From assembly GCF_002224365.1 (NCBI RefSeq), contig NZ_CP022437.1, positions 620,001 through 684,000 of the forward strand: a stretch of DNA of 64,000 bases. The letters are read 5' to 3'. The first letter of the stretch is position 1. Every line of letters begins with the position of its first letter. Shown here piece by piece: positions 1 to 7,784 of the stretch. The notes beneath the pieces were generated by a model that saw only the letters and a list, made by a program, of their open reading frames with translations, searched no databases and was not told the origin of the DNA. This stretch comes from Virgibacillus necropolis. Its GTDB lineage: Bacteria; Bacillota; Bacilli; Bacillales; Amphibacillaceae. The position numbers and the translations under genes were made by a program.

Positions 1-390
1 TGGGTAAAAGATATTACAGATATAAATGAAGCACGAGAGCTAATTCAAGCGCGACTTCCAGAAATAAAAAAAATTGTAGCAGATACATTAAAGGAAGCAG
101 ATAAAGAACAAGTATTTGATGTTAAATATGGACCAAATGTATCATTTCCTACAAAATTATATGGTTCATACATTTATCCAGCTGGTGAATATGAAGCAGT
201 ACTGATTACTCTTGGAGAAGGTAAAGGAGCAAATTGGTGGTGTGTACTATTTCCACCATTATGTTTCCTAGATTTCGCGAATGGAACATCTGTCGCTACT
301 GTAAAAGCGAGTGAAGTAGAACCTACGGAAGAAGAGGAGAAACCAGTTGAGGCAAAATTTTTCCTTTTTGAATGGTTAGGCCTGTCATAA
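1..390 (+). CDS. spoIIR: Stage II sporulation protein R, C-terminal part
   Basis: The reading frame is open from the first base and ends at TAA 388-390, giving the last 129 residues of a protein whose start lies before the window. Visible stretches such as YPAGEYEAVLITLGEGKGAN and WWCVLFPPLCFLD are typical of SpoIIR. In B. subtilis this secreted forespore protein signals to SpoIIGA in the mother cell to trigger pro-sigma-E processing. An acidic stretch (EPTEEEEKPVE) precedes the C-terminus. Neighbours match the B. subtilis spoIIR-ywl block, which supports the call. The N-terminal signal sequence cannot be seen. Confidence 0.92.
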   Translation, partial: WVKDITDINEARELIQARLPEIKKIVADTLKEADKEQVFDVKYGPNVSFPTKLYGSYIYPAGEYEAVLITLGEGKGANWWCVLFPPLCFLDFANGTSVATVKASEVEPTEEEEKPVEAKFFLFEWLGLS

Positions 391-454
391 TACTAGTCCA
401 CCGTGCATAACATAGTTTTATAGATTGAAACTATTAAGTGGAGAGGTGAAATAG

Positions 455-856
455 ATGGAATTGATTCTAGCAAAAGATGTATCAAATACAAGATTAGACC
501 AATTTTTACTAAACAACCAGGATGTGGATAAGTCACTACTAACGGAAAAAGGCTATGTAGTTCAAATTGATGAGCAAATCGAGGGTTGTTTTGTCTTAGA
601 TGCTATGGAAAATGGTGTCCATTGGTTGAAAAAATTACATGTTACCAAGCAGGCAGCACACGGATTACCAGTTATTATTGAATCTATTTTAACGATTGCT
701 AAGGAAAACCAGGCAACATGTGTTTATGTCCACAGCCACCAGCCATTAGTGGATATTTTATTAGAATCACTGCAATTTCGTCCACAGAAGGATGTAAAAA
801 TTGTTAATATACCAGAAAATAGTAATGGGCACTGGTGGGCATACGATGTATCGTAG
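455..856 (+). CDS. GNAT-like acetyltransferase domain protein (hypothetical)
   Basis: A 133-residue protein with a good ribosome site (GGAGAGGTG) upstream of ATG 455. Residues about 38-110 resemble the core of a degenerate GNAT fold: a strand segment (GCFVLDAMENGVHWLKKLHV), a helix (SILTIAKENQ), then a strand and a loop ending in LLESLQFRPQ, like the closing GFxxxG-type segment of acetyltransferases. The acyl-CoA loop motif (Q/RxxGxG/A) is not clear, so activity is uncertain. It occupies the place of the ywlA/ywlB genes between spoIIR and ywlC in B. subtilis. The fold call is inference from pattern and context. Confidence 0.6.
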   Translation: MELILAKDVSNTRLDQFLLNNQDVDKSLLTEKGYVVQIDEQIEGCFVLDAMENGVHWLKKLHVTKQAAHGLPVIIESILTIAKENQATCVYVHSHQPLVDILLESLQFRPQKDVKIVNIPENSNGHWWAYDVS

Positions 857-859
857 AGC

Positions 860-932
860 TTATTCACAAAACTTGTTAACAACCAGTGGATAACTTGGGG
901 ATAATTAATGACTTATACACACTTTGTCCACA
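860..932 (+). promoter_or_regulatory. DnaA-box cluster upstream of ywlC
   Basis: Within 73 bases there are two exact matches to TTATNCACA on the plus strand (860-868 TTATTCACA, 913-921 TTATACACA). Three one-mismatch versions accompany them: 885-893 and 896-904 on the minus strand, and 924-932 TTGTCCACA. Three perfect TTATCCACA boxes follow inside ywlC at 1255-1263 (minus), 1367-1375 (plus) and 1759-1767 (minus). From memory, ywlC is one of the stable DnaA-binding clusters of B. subtilis outside oriC. The cluster probably titrates DnaA and could also regulate ywlC. Confidence 0.72.
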
Positions 933-1012
933 AATATAAAAAGTGTCAATCATTGCTTTTGCGATTTTTACTATCATCAATTAAAATAAGTGATAGAAAC
1001 GAGGTAGCAATG

Positions 1013-2041
1013 ATGACACATACAGTACGATGGAATCTACATGATAATGAAAAAATAAATAGTAAGGTTATACAAGAGGCAGCACGATTCCTAAGAGATG
1101 GGATGACTGTTGCTTTTCCCACTGAGACGGTATATGGATTAGGTGCAGACGCAACTAATGAAGAAGCGGTAGGTAAGATTTTTGAGGCAAAAGGTCGACC
1201 TGCGGATAATCCTTTAATTGCCCATGTTGCTACAAAAGAACAATTAACAGATCTTGTGGATAACTTACCCGATTCTGCAGGGAAGCTGATTGACGCTTTT
1301 TCTCCAGGTCCAATCACATTTGTTTTACCAAGTAACGGTACATGCGCAAAAAATGTAACTGCTGGTTTATCCACAATTGCTATTCGGATTCCAGATCATC
1401 CAATAGCTTTACAATTGTTAAAAGAAGCGGATATTCCTGTCGCAGCGCCAAGTGCTAATATTTCAGGAAAGCCAAGTCCAACAACTGCTGATCATGTATG
1501 GTTTGATTTAAATGAAAAAATTAGTGGCCTAATTGATGGTGGTGCGACTGGCGTTGGTTTGGAGTCAACCGTAATTGATTGCACCGCTGAAATTCCTATA
1601 ATCCTTCGCCCAGGTGGAATTACGATGGAACAAATTAAAACGGTCGTTGGACCGGTTCTAGTTGATCTCGCATTAGCAAGCGGCAATAAACCAAAGGCGC
1701 CTGGCATGAAATATACCCACTATGCGCCAGAAGCTCCATTATGGTTAGTGGAAGCAACTGTGGATAAGTTTCAGGAGATTATTGATCATGAACAAAAAAA
1801 TGGAAAAAAAATTGGTGTGATGGCAAGTTATGAAACAGCCAGCAGGGTTCAAGCAGATCAAATAATTCAACTAGGATCTCGTGATGATCTCTCGGAAGTT
1901 GCTATTAATCTTTACGATGCATTGCGGGCCTTTAAAAATGCAAATATTGACCTTATTTTATGTGAAGCCTTCCCTGAAGAAGGTATTGGACAGGCAATTA
2001 TGAACCGTTTACAAAAAGCAGCTAGTTCCTATATAAAGTAA
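1013..2041 (+). CDS. ywlC: L-threonylcarbamoyladenylate synthase (Sua5/YrdC/YwlC)
   Basis: Enzyme of the tRNA t6A pathway that makes threonylcarbamoyl-AMP from threonine, bicarbonate and ATP. The 342 residues show a YrdC/Sua5 domain (FPTETVYGLGADA, then SPGPITFVL and APSANISGKPSPTTADHV). A C-terminal Sua5 domain follows, opened by the linker KAPGMKYTHYAPEAPLWLV. The open frame extends up to 908, but GAGGT at 1001-1005 places the start at ATG 1013 (ATG 1010 is the alternative); the upstream codons overlap the DnaA-box cluster. Length is normal for the two-domain family. The gene carries three perfect DnaA boxes in its coding sequence. Confidence 0.95.
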   Translation: MTHTVRWNLHDNEKINSKVIQEAARFLRDGMTVAFPTETVYGLGADATNEEAVGKIFEAKGRPADNPLIAHVATKEQLTDLVDNLPDSAGKLIDAFSPGPITFVLPSNGTCAKNVTAGLSTIAIRIPDHPIALQLLKEADIPVAAPSANISGKPSPTTADHVWFDLNEKISGLIDGGATGVGLESTVIDCTAEIPIILRPGGITMEQIKTVVGPVLVDLALASGNKPKAPGMKYTHYAPEAPLWLVEATVDKFQEIIDHEQKNGKKIGVMASYETASRVQADQIIQLGSRDDLSEVAINLYDALRAFKNANIDLILCEAFPEEGIGQAIMNRLQKAASSYIK

Positions 2042-2051
2042 GAAATTAAAG

Positions 2052-2086
2052 TAAAAAAAGCGACCACTAAGTGATCGCTTTTTTTG
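2052..2086 (+). terminator. Rho-independent terminator after ywlC
   Basis: Stem AGCGACCAC / GTGATCGCT with one mismatch and a three-base loop, followed by seven T. Confidence 0.85.
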
Positions 2087-2279
2087 CTATTTTGTACATT
2101 CGTTCATAGAATGTCGCTTACCTTTCTGTCTGGATTCCCAAAGCACACAACATACCGCCTTTATTCATTTATAATCAAGTATGTCTACCTATTGTTATAC
2201 GTTTACGAAATATTCATGTGACTGAATAACTAGTCATTTAAGAGAAACAATAAATAAAAATTACTAATGGAGGATTCTT

Positions 2280-2768
2280 ATGAAACAGCCAGATTTTGCT
2301 TTATCTCAGGGATGGTGGTACCCTGCAATTCTTAGTACTGTATTACTGCTATTTATAATTTTCATGCCTAAAAAGATAAGCTGGAAAGAAATTTACATTA
2401 CCTTTGGTATAATCGGTTATATTGTATGGATGGCTGATATGACGTTAGCGGTGCCCTTTGATATATTTGATTTAGGCAATCCAGAAAAAGAGGGGTTACC
2501 AGAACTCTTACTTTATGGCGTCATACCCTCATGTTTATCAGTAATCTTCTTGAACTACTTTACAAATGGGAAGAAATGGTTCTATGTCGTGCTATTTGTT
2601 GTATTATCCCTTTTATTAGAGTGGCTAACTGTTAAAGTGGGATTGATGAAATTAAAGCATTGGGAAACATGGTGGTCGACCCCTGTTCACTTTGTTGCTT
2701 ATGCCTTTTTCTTACCATGGCATTTAAAATTCATTAGAGGACGAAGTCAGAAAAATGCGGATTTATAA
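2280..2768 (+). CDS. Multi-pass membrane protein, possibly CBO0543-like
   Basis: A 162-residue hydrophobic protein preceded by GGAGG. About five membrane segments can be picked out: residues 13-30, 40-58, 78-93, 100-119 and 127-146. A polar patch (DLGNPEKEGLPE) falls between the second and third. The pattern of W, D and E residues at segment ends recalls the small CBO0543 family of Bacillaceae integral membrane proteins; that assignment is from memory and tentative. It stands alone between two terminators. It has no counterpart in the B. subtilis order, so it belongs to the accessory insert that continues to 7.8 kb. Confidence 0.7.
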   Translation: MKQPDFALSQGWWYPAILSTVLLLFIIFMPKKISWKEIYITFGIIGYIVWMADMTLAVPFDIFDLGNPEKEGLPELLLYGVIPSCLSVIFLNYFTNGKKWFYVVLFVVLSLLLEWLTVKVGLMKLKHWETWWSTPVHFVAYAFFLPWHLKFIRGRSQKNADL

Positions 2769-2785
2769 CGCTATGAACATATTTG

Positions 2786-2827
2786 AGCTCAATTCTCCCT
2801 AATTTATAAAGGGAAATTGGGCTTTGT
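2786..2827 (+). terminator. Probable terminator hairpin
   Basis: AGCTCAATTCTCCCT pairs with AAGGGAAATTGGGCT with G-U pairs and a short bulge. The T tract that follows is poor. Confidence 0.5.
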
Positions 2828-2998
2828 CTATGTTCATTAGACTATAGTATGAGGCAAACAGTTTTAGTTTTTTATTTTTCGATAAAATGCGAGTGGTACC
2901 TGGCATTTTTTCCAGGTCTTGCAAAAAGGGGCTAGTGGGATAGGAACTTTTAAAAAAAGTTAGCAATATAACATTCAGTCTCAGATACTGTTACTAAG

Positions 2999-3063
2999 GC
3001 ATTCTACTTATTTTTAAATCATTTATAGAATGCTTGTCTAAAATATTTGCTATAAAATATGAT
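2999..3063 (+). promoter_or_regulatory. Candidate promoter and operator of the mini-peptide cluster
   Basis: The 350 bases between the membrane-protein gene and the first mini-peptide gene hold no ORF. TTGTCT (3034-3039) and TATGAT (3058-3063), 18 bases apart, form a possible sigma-A promoter. Just upstream is an inverted repeat GCATTCTA / TAGAATGC (2999-3006 and 3026-3033) that could bind a regulator. Confidence 0.35.
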
Positions 3064-3121
3064 CCATTTGTCTATAAAATCCGTAAGCTTTATGTAGAAG
3101 GAAGAGGGAGGTGAAACTGTT

Positions 3122-3211
3122 ATGGATATTACACAAATTTTAAGCAACATTCTAAACGGCAGTGTCAACGATTCTGGTAATGTTGATTTGGACATCAGCA
3201 ATTTACTGTAA
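3122..3211 (+). CDS. Tandem mini-peptide 1 (29 aa)
   Basis: ATG 3122 lies eight bases after a near-perfect ribosome site GGAGGTG (3107-3113). The 29 residues begin MDITQILSNILNG and end GNVDLDISNLL, with SVNDS between. The N-terminal third could form an amphipathic helix; the rest alternates hydrophobic and polar residues. There is no Cys, no Lys or Arg, and no classical signal peptide, so the peptide is acidic. It is the first of four near-identical genes, each with its own ribosome site, lying before a two-gene ABC exporter. I do not recognise the family. Coding is supported by the synonymous bias between copies. Confidence 0.75.
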   Translation: MDITQILSNILNGSVNDSGNVDLDISNLL

Positions 3212-3333
3212 ACACTAATCTATGAAAACTACGAAAAAAATGTTTGATTTAATTTAAAAAAGGAAAAGTAAATCTATGGGATAGTAATTCCCTTAACTTT
3301 AGAAAAAACATACTTACCATCGGAGGTGATATC

Positions 3334-3426
3334 ATGTTAGACTTTACACAAATTTTAAGCAACATTCTAAACGGCGATGTCAACGATTCTGGTAATGTTG
3401 ATGCCGACATTAGCAACTTACTATAA
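3334..3426 (+). CDS. Tandem mini-peptide 2 (30 aa)
   Basis: ATG 3334 follows GGAGGTGAT (3322-3330). The 30 residues start MLDFTQILSNILNG and end GNVDADISNLL. Relative to copy 1 the N-terminus is MLDF rather than MDI, with S to D after the NG motif and L to A near the end. Copies 2 and 4 share the ML-D start; copies 1 and 3 share MDI. The 122-base gap after copy 1 contains no other ORF. Function unknown. Confidence 0.75.
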   Translation: MLDFTQILSNILNGDVNDSGNVDADISNLL

Positions 3427-3516
3427 GACTAATTCCCGCTAGAAAAATATAATCAGGGAAATTCCCTGTAAAAGTACTAGGAGAAACAAACCAAAATAGT
3501 GGAGGTGGAAGTAATT

Positions 3517-3606
3517 ATGGATATTACACAAATTTTAAGCAACATTCTAAACGGCAGTGTCAACGAATCTGGTAATGTAGATTTGGACATTAGCAACTTA
3601 CTGTAA
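3517..3606 (+). CDS. Tandem mini-peptide 3 (29 aa)
   Basis: ATG 3517 follows GGAGGTGG (3501-3508). It differs from copy 1 by a single residue (D to E in the central NDSG, here NESG). Three further base changes in the reading frame are all synonymous (GTT/GTA, ATC/ATT, AAT/AAC). The gap to copy 2 is 90 bases. This is the most recent duplicate pair in the set, with copy 1. Confidence 0.75.
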   Translation: MDITQILSNILNGSVNESGNVDLDISNLL

Positions 3607-3666
3607 CATTTGCTAATAATGTATGAATAAAAAGTGAAAGTAATTTTATATAATGGAGGTGATACC

Positions 3667-3759
3667 ATGTTAGATGCTACACAAATTTTAAGTGACATTC
3701 TTAACGGAAGTGTCAATGACTCTGGCAATGTTGATTTCGACATCAGTAACTTGTTATAA
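3667..3759 (+). CDS. Tandem mini-peptide 4 (30 aa)
   Basis: ATG 3667 follows GGAGGTGAT (3655-3663). Starts MLDATQILSDILNG and ends GNVDFDISNLL. Over the last 26 codons it differs from copy 1 at ten synonymous positions but only two amino acids (N to D, L to F), a clear sign of selection on the peptide. It is followed by a terminator that separates the peptide genes from the ABC transporter. Confidence 0.77.
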   Translation: MLDATQILSDILNGSVNDSGNVDFDISNLL

Positions 3760-3811
3760 TATTTACTTTGTTCACTCAAAGCAAATATTAGGTTAACAAT
3801 TTTAAACTCTT

Positions 3812-3847
3812 AAAAACCCAGGGTGAAATTTCACTCTGGGTTTTTAC
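3812..3847 (+). terminator. Terminator after the mini-peptide cluster
   Basis: CCCAGGGTGA pairs with TCACTCTGGG (one G-U pair), flanked by A5 and T5. The position implies that the peptides are transcribed separately from, or more strongly than, the downstream exporter. Confidence 0.85.
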
Positions 3848-3883
3848 ATACAAAATTTAAATTCAGTCATGTGGTGATGAAAA

Positions 3884-5611
3884 ATGATCAAGTTATTTAC
3901 ATTATTAAAGCCATATCGAATCCTTATAGCTGTTGTTTTACTACTAACTCTATTACAAGCTCTCGCTCAGCTATTTCTCCCATACCTAATGGCAAACATT
4001 GTGGATAAAGGAATTGTTAATGGTGATATTCCTTATATTATAAAAATCGGCGGAATTATGTTAGTAGTTGCTGCTGCGATCGTGACTTTTTCGATTCTAG
4101 CAAGTTTTTATTCTTCAAAAATAACGATGGGGTTCGGAAAAATTCTTCGTGAAAAGATGTTTTCTCATGTTGAAAACTTTTCGTTGCAAGGTTTTGATAA
4201 AATTGGAACGTCCTCGCTTATCACACGTACCACAAATGACATAATGCAGGTTCAACAAGTTCTTACCATGATACTGCGCATACTGATCATGGCGCCAATG
4301 ATGTTCATTGGCGGTATTATCTTAGCATTTTCAACAGATCCCAAATTGTCATTCATTATTATCGCGGTTATTCCAATCATTGTTTTAGCAATTATACTTA
4401 TAGCGAAAAAAGGAATGCCGCTTTTTAAAAAGATGCAGAAAAATTTAGACCGGTTAAATCTCGTATTGCGTGAAGGGCTTGCGGGTATCCGTGTCATACG
4501 TTCTTTTAATCGTATGGACCATGAGCGGAAACGTTTTAATGAAGCAAATTTAGATTTTGCCAATACTGCGATTAAAGTTAATAAAATCATGGCAACGGTA
4601 ACTCCTTTCATGATGTTTGTCCTTAACTTTGCGATTATCGGCATTATTTGGTTTGGTAGTATTCGAATAAGCAATGGTCATATTCAAGTTGGTGATCTAA
4701 TGGCTTTCATTCAGTATGCCATGCAGATTATGTTTTCCCTAATTATGTCATCCATGATGATTATTATGATTCCCCGCGCTTCTATTTCTGCAGGCAGAAT
4801 CAATGAAGTACTGGAGTCTGAGCCAGAAATTAAGGACCCCGAGCAGGTTAACCAAATCGGAAAGCTTAACGGGTTTGTAAATTTTGAACAGGTGAGCTTC
4901 AGTTATCCAGGTGCAGAAGAGCCTGTACTATCAGATATTTCTTTTTCCGCAAAGCCTGGTGAAGTTACCGCTATCATTGGTGGTATTGGATCGGGAAAGT
5001 CAACACTACTGAACCTCATTCCAAGGTTTTATGATGTTGACCAAGGTGCCATTACCATCGATGGTGTGGATGTAAGAGAAATGGCTCAAACGGACTTAAG
5101 AAAAAATATCGGTTACGCACCACAAAAGGCTACTCTTTTTACAGGTACGATAGCTGATAATATCCGTTATGGGAAAGATACCGCAACAAATGAAGAAGTA
5201 AAAAAGGCTGCAGATATTGCGCAGGCAACCGATTTTATTTCTGAAACAAAAGATGGTTTTGAGTCGATTGTTGCACAAAAAGGCGCGAATGTTTCAGGCG
5301 GCCAAAAGCAACGCATCTCCATCGCTCGTGCGCTTGTAAAAAAGTCTAGCATCTATGTTTTCGATGATAGTTTTTCTGCACTGGATTTCAAAACTGATGC
5401 CAATTTACGTGCATCACTTAAGGAGGAAACTGCGTATTCCACAGTGCTTATGGTTGCGCAAAGGATTAGTACTATTGTAGATGCAGATAAGATTATTGTT
5501 TTAGATAAAGGTATGTTGGCTGGCGTCGGAACACACCGGGAGCTAATGGAAACATGTCTGGTTTATCAAGAAATTGCATCCTCACAGCTTGAAGAGGAGG
5601 AAACAGCATGA
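3884..5611 (+). CDS. ABC exporter half-transporter, degenerate-site subunit
   Basis: 575 residues: six membrane segments (residues 1-300) then a nucleotide-binding domain. Walker A is GGIGSGKS (366-373) and the signature is the canonical SGGQ (471-474). Walker B ends VFDDS, so Asp495 replaces the catalytic Glu, and the H-loop residue is Gln526 (VAQRIS). These are the marks of the degenerate member of heterodimeric exporters such as TM287/288, BmrCD and LmrCD. The stop codon overlaps the next gene by ATGA. The ribosome site before ATG 3884 is weak. Substrate unknown; the four peptides just upstream are an obvious candidate, but export is inference. Confidence 0.93.
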   Translation: MIKLFTLLKPYRILIAVVLLLTLLQALAQLFLPYLMANIVDKGIVNGDIPYIIKIGGIMLVVAAAIVTFSILASFYSSKITMGFGKILREKMFSHVENFSLQGFDKIGTSSLITRTTNDIMQVQQVLTMILRILIMAPMMFIGGIILAFSTDPKLSFIIIAVIPIIVLAIILIAKKGMPLFKKMQKNLDRLNLVLREGLAGIRVIRSFNRMDHERKRFNEANLDFANTAIKVNKIMATVTPFMMFVLNFAIIGIIWFGSIRISNGHIQVGDLMAFIQYAMQIMFSLIMSSMMIIMIPRASISAGRINEVLESEPEIKDPEQVNQIGKLNGFVNFEQVSFSYPGAEEPVLSDISFSAKPGEVTAIIGGIGSGKSTLLNLIPRFYDVDQGAITIDGVDVREMAQTDLRKNIGYAPQKATLFTGTIADNIRYGKDTATNEEVKKAADIAQATDFISETKDGFESIVAQKGANVSGGQKQRISIARALVKKSSIYVFDDSFSALDFKTDANLRASLKEETAYSTVLMVAQRISTIVDADKIIVLDKGMLAGVGTHRELMETCLVYQEIASSQLEEEETA

Positions 5612-7434
5612 GCGAGAAACAGCAAAAGGATACAAAAAAAGGAAAACAAGTAGAAAAGGTAAAAGATTTTAAAGGAACATTAAAAAGGCTTTTGACCTAT
5701 TTAAAACCACATAAGATTGCATTACTGACGATGTTAATTACAGCTGTCCTTAGTACGGTTTTTGCGATAGTTAGTCCGATATTAATGGGACTTGCTACAA
5801 CTGAATTATTCCAAAGTATGGTGGAGACTGGTACTGGGGTTGATTTTGACTATATTCTGAATATCCTACTTAGTCTAGGGGTTCTTTACCTCCTAAGTGT
5901 TGTGTTTAGTTATATTCAACAATATATCATGGCGGGAGTTGCGCAGAAAACGGTCTATACCATACGCAAGGAAGTGAATGAGAAGTTAACAAGGCTACCC
6001 CTCCAGTATTTTGAGTCACGGACTCATGGTGAAATACTGAGCCGGGCTGTCAATGATTTAGAAAATATCAGTAGTACGTTACAGCAAAGTATTACACAGT
6101 TCATTACATCGATTGTAACGTTAATTGGTGTAGTAATTATGATGCTCTCTATCAGTCCATTGATGACCGTAATTGTTCTGCTAAGTTTGCCACTTAGTTT
6201 TATCGTTACAAAAAAGGTTGCTACCCGCTCACAAAAATACTTTCTCGGTCAGCGAAAAATACTGGGGCAATTAAATGGTCATGTAGAGGAAATGTATGCA
6301 GGCCATGCCGTTATCAAAGCAAACAATCGCGAAGAACAATCAATTACTACATTCAATATGATCAACGAAAGTCTATATACGACAGGCAGAAAGGCACAAT
6401 TTATTTCAAGTGTGATTTCCCCTCTTTTGAAGTTTGTTAATAATATTGTCTATGTGTTAATTTGCGTCGTCGGAAGTGTACTTGTCACGAAACAGGTCAT
6501 CCAAGTCGGGGATATTCAAGCATTCATCCAATATATCAGACAGTTTTCTCAGCCGATTACAAAAGTGTCAACTATCGCGAATGTTATTCAATCAACCATT
6601 GCATCAGCCGAACGTGTCTTTGAAATTCTTGACGAAAAAGAAGAAGTGGTTTCAAACAACATAAAGGAGATTCAGTCTCCAAAAGGGGCTGTTAGGTTCC
6701 AACGTGTTAATTTTAGCTACCAAAAAGATAAGCCATTAATCGAGGATATGACGATCGATGTTAAACAAGGGCAGACCGTAGCTATTGTTGGCCCAACTGG
6801 CGCTGGGAAGACGACATTGATTAATCTGTTAATGCGTTTTTATGAAATTGACAACGGCAAAATTACAATCGATGGAGTGGATATTCGCGAAGTAGAACGC
6901 AGGAATCTGCGCAGTTTATTTGGCATGGTGCTTCAGGATACATGGCTTTTTAATGGAACAATCCAAGCTAATATTGCTTATGGCTGTAAAAATACCACGG
7001 ATGAAGAAATTGTTAGGGCAGCAAAAGCAGCTCATGCTGATCATTTTATCCGAACACTTCCTGATGGTTACGATACGATTCTAAATGAAGAGGCATCCAA
7101 CATCTCCGCGGGACAAAAACAACTACTAACAATTGCCCGTGCGTTTATTTCCAATCCAACAATCCTTATCCTGGATGAAGCGACGAGTAGTGTAGATACA
7201 AGGACGGAAACAAAAATTCAACAGGCAATGAATACATTAATGAAAGGAAGGACAAGTTTTGTTGTTGCACATAGACTTTCCACTATTAGGAATGCAGATA
7301 TGATTCTTGTTATGGATAAGGGGAAGTTGATTGATCAAGGTAATCATAATGAGTTACTCGCAAAAGGAGGCTTTTACGCAGACCTTTATACTAGTCAATT
7401 CATAAACAGAAATCCCCGGAGAGAAATTGTCTAG
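5608..7434 (+). CDS. ABC exporter half-transporter, catalytic subunit
   Basis: 608 residues, translationally coupled to the previous gene. A lysine-rich N-terminal tail of about 25 residues precedes six membrane segments and the nucleotide-binding domain. Walker A is GPTGAGKT and Walker B is LILDEATSSVD with catalytic Glu524. The H-loop His555 is present (VVAHRLS). The signature is altered to ISAGQ (499-503). Combined with the partner, the pair would have one consensus ATP site (this Walker A/B with the partner SGGQ) and one degenerate site, as in known heterodimeric exporters. Likely role: export of a peptide, lipid or drug. Confidence 0.93.
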   Translation: MSEKQQKDTKKGKQVEKVKDFKGTLKRLLTYLKPHKIALLTMLITAVLSTVFAIVSPILMGLATTELFQSMVETGTGVDFDYILNILLSLGVLYLLSVVFSYIQQYIMAGVAQKTVYTIRKEVNEKLTRLPLQYFESRTHGEILSRAVNDLENISSTLQQSITQFITSIVTLIGVVIMMLSISPLMTVIVLLSLPLSFIVTKKVATRSQKYFLGQRKILGQLNGHVEEMYAGHAVIKANNREEQSITTFNMINESLYTTGRKAQFISSVISPLLKFVNNIVYVLICVVGSVLVTKQVIQVGDIQAFIQYIRQFSQPITKVSTIANVIQSTIASAERVFEILDEKEEVVSNNIKEIQSPKGAVRFQRVNFSYQKDKPLIEDMTIDVKQGQTVAIVGPTGAGKTTLINLLMRFYEIDNGKITIDGVDIREVERRNLRSLFGMVLQDTWLFNGTIQANIAYGCKNTTDEEIVRAAKAAHADHFIRTLPDGYDTILNEEASNISAGQKQLLTIARAFISNPTILILDEATSSVDTRTETKIQQAMNTLMKGRTSFVVAHRLSTIRNADMILVMDKGKLIDQGNHNELLAKGGFYADLYTSQFINRNPRREIV

Positions 7435-7529
7435 AAACTTCTTTCAAGCCTGATCCTTTTTATGTTATGAAGGGCGATTGGACTTTCTAGAATTATTTTA
7501 CAAATCAAAGATTAATCTGTTATTTTTTT

Positions 7530-7537
7530 GGTATAAT
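7530..7537 (+). promoter_or_regulatory. Extended -10 promoter of the toxin-like gene
   Basis: TGGTATAAT is a perfect TATAAT with an extended TGN. No good -35 box is seen 17-18 bases upstream. It would start a transcript with a leader of about 80 bases before ATG 7625. Confidence 0.5.
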
Positions 7538-7624
7538 GAAAGTAACAATAGATTGGTTTCGCATGAGAAGGTAGGCGCACCTTTTTTACCTTTTGGGATT
7601 TTCCTGAAAAGGGGGGTGTTGCTT

Positions 7625-7711
7625 ATGGATGTGAAGGACGTATTGACGCTGATGATCTCGTTCGGCATGTTGATTGCGTTTATCATGTCCGACAAAAACC
7701 ATAAAAATTAA
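7625..7711 (+). CDS. Holin-like type I toxin peptide (28 aa)
   Basis: A 28-residue peptide with ATG 7625 after a strong ribosome site (AAGGGGGGTG). It begins MDVKDVLTLMISFGMLIAFI and ends with a charged tail, SDKNHKN. The pattern M-x(4-6)-LxLMISFGxLIxxI is that of the putative holin-like toxin family (Hol_Tox, related to TxpA-type type I toxins). Such peptides insert in the membrane and are held off by an antisense RNA. An inverted repeat directly after the stop and a possible antisense promoter fit that arrangement. Longer in-frame starts up to 7478 lack a ribosome site. Confidence 0.72.
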   Translation: MDVKDVLTLMISFGMLIAFIMSDKNHKN

Positions 7712-7784
7712 TCCCTCATGTGATTTTAACAGGTCAGTTTGAGGGATTAATTTTCCATTCTGCGCCTTCCCCTCTTGATGGGGT
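7700..7784 (-). ncRNA. Candidate antisense antitoxin RNA
   Basis: On the minus strand TACAAT (7796-7791) could act as a -10 box, placing a transcript start near 7784. The transcript would run into the 3' end of the toxin gene and stop at the inverted repeat 7706-7753. On this strand that repeat is followed by five T. A 3'-overlapping antisense RNA is how TxpA/RatA-type systems work. A -35 box at the right spacing is missing, so this is a proposal. Confidence 0.38.
7704..7755. terminator. Bidirectional terminator shared by toxin and antisense RNA
   Basis: AATTAATCCCTCA (before the loop) and TGAGGGATTAATT are perfect inverted arms with T tracts on both strands. A further short hairpin (CCATG / CATGG followed by T7) lies at 7802-7829. 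Confidence 0.7.

Noticed and set aside
3019-3779. Minus-strand ORFs (60 and 100 codons) over the mini-peptide cluster
   Set aside because: They are reverse readings of the four repeats, lack ribosome sites, and synonymous changes favour the plus-strand frames.
3884-7434. Bacteriocin export system with peptidase domain
   Set aside because: Neither ABC protein has the N-terminal C39 peptidase domain and the peptides have no double-glycine leader, so the classical type is excluded; simple export remains possible.
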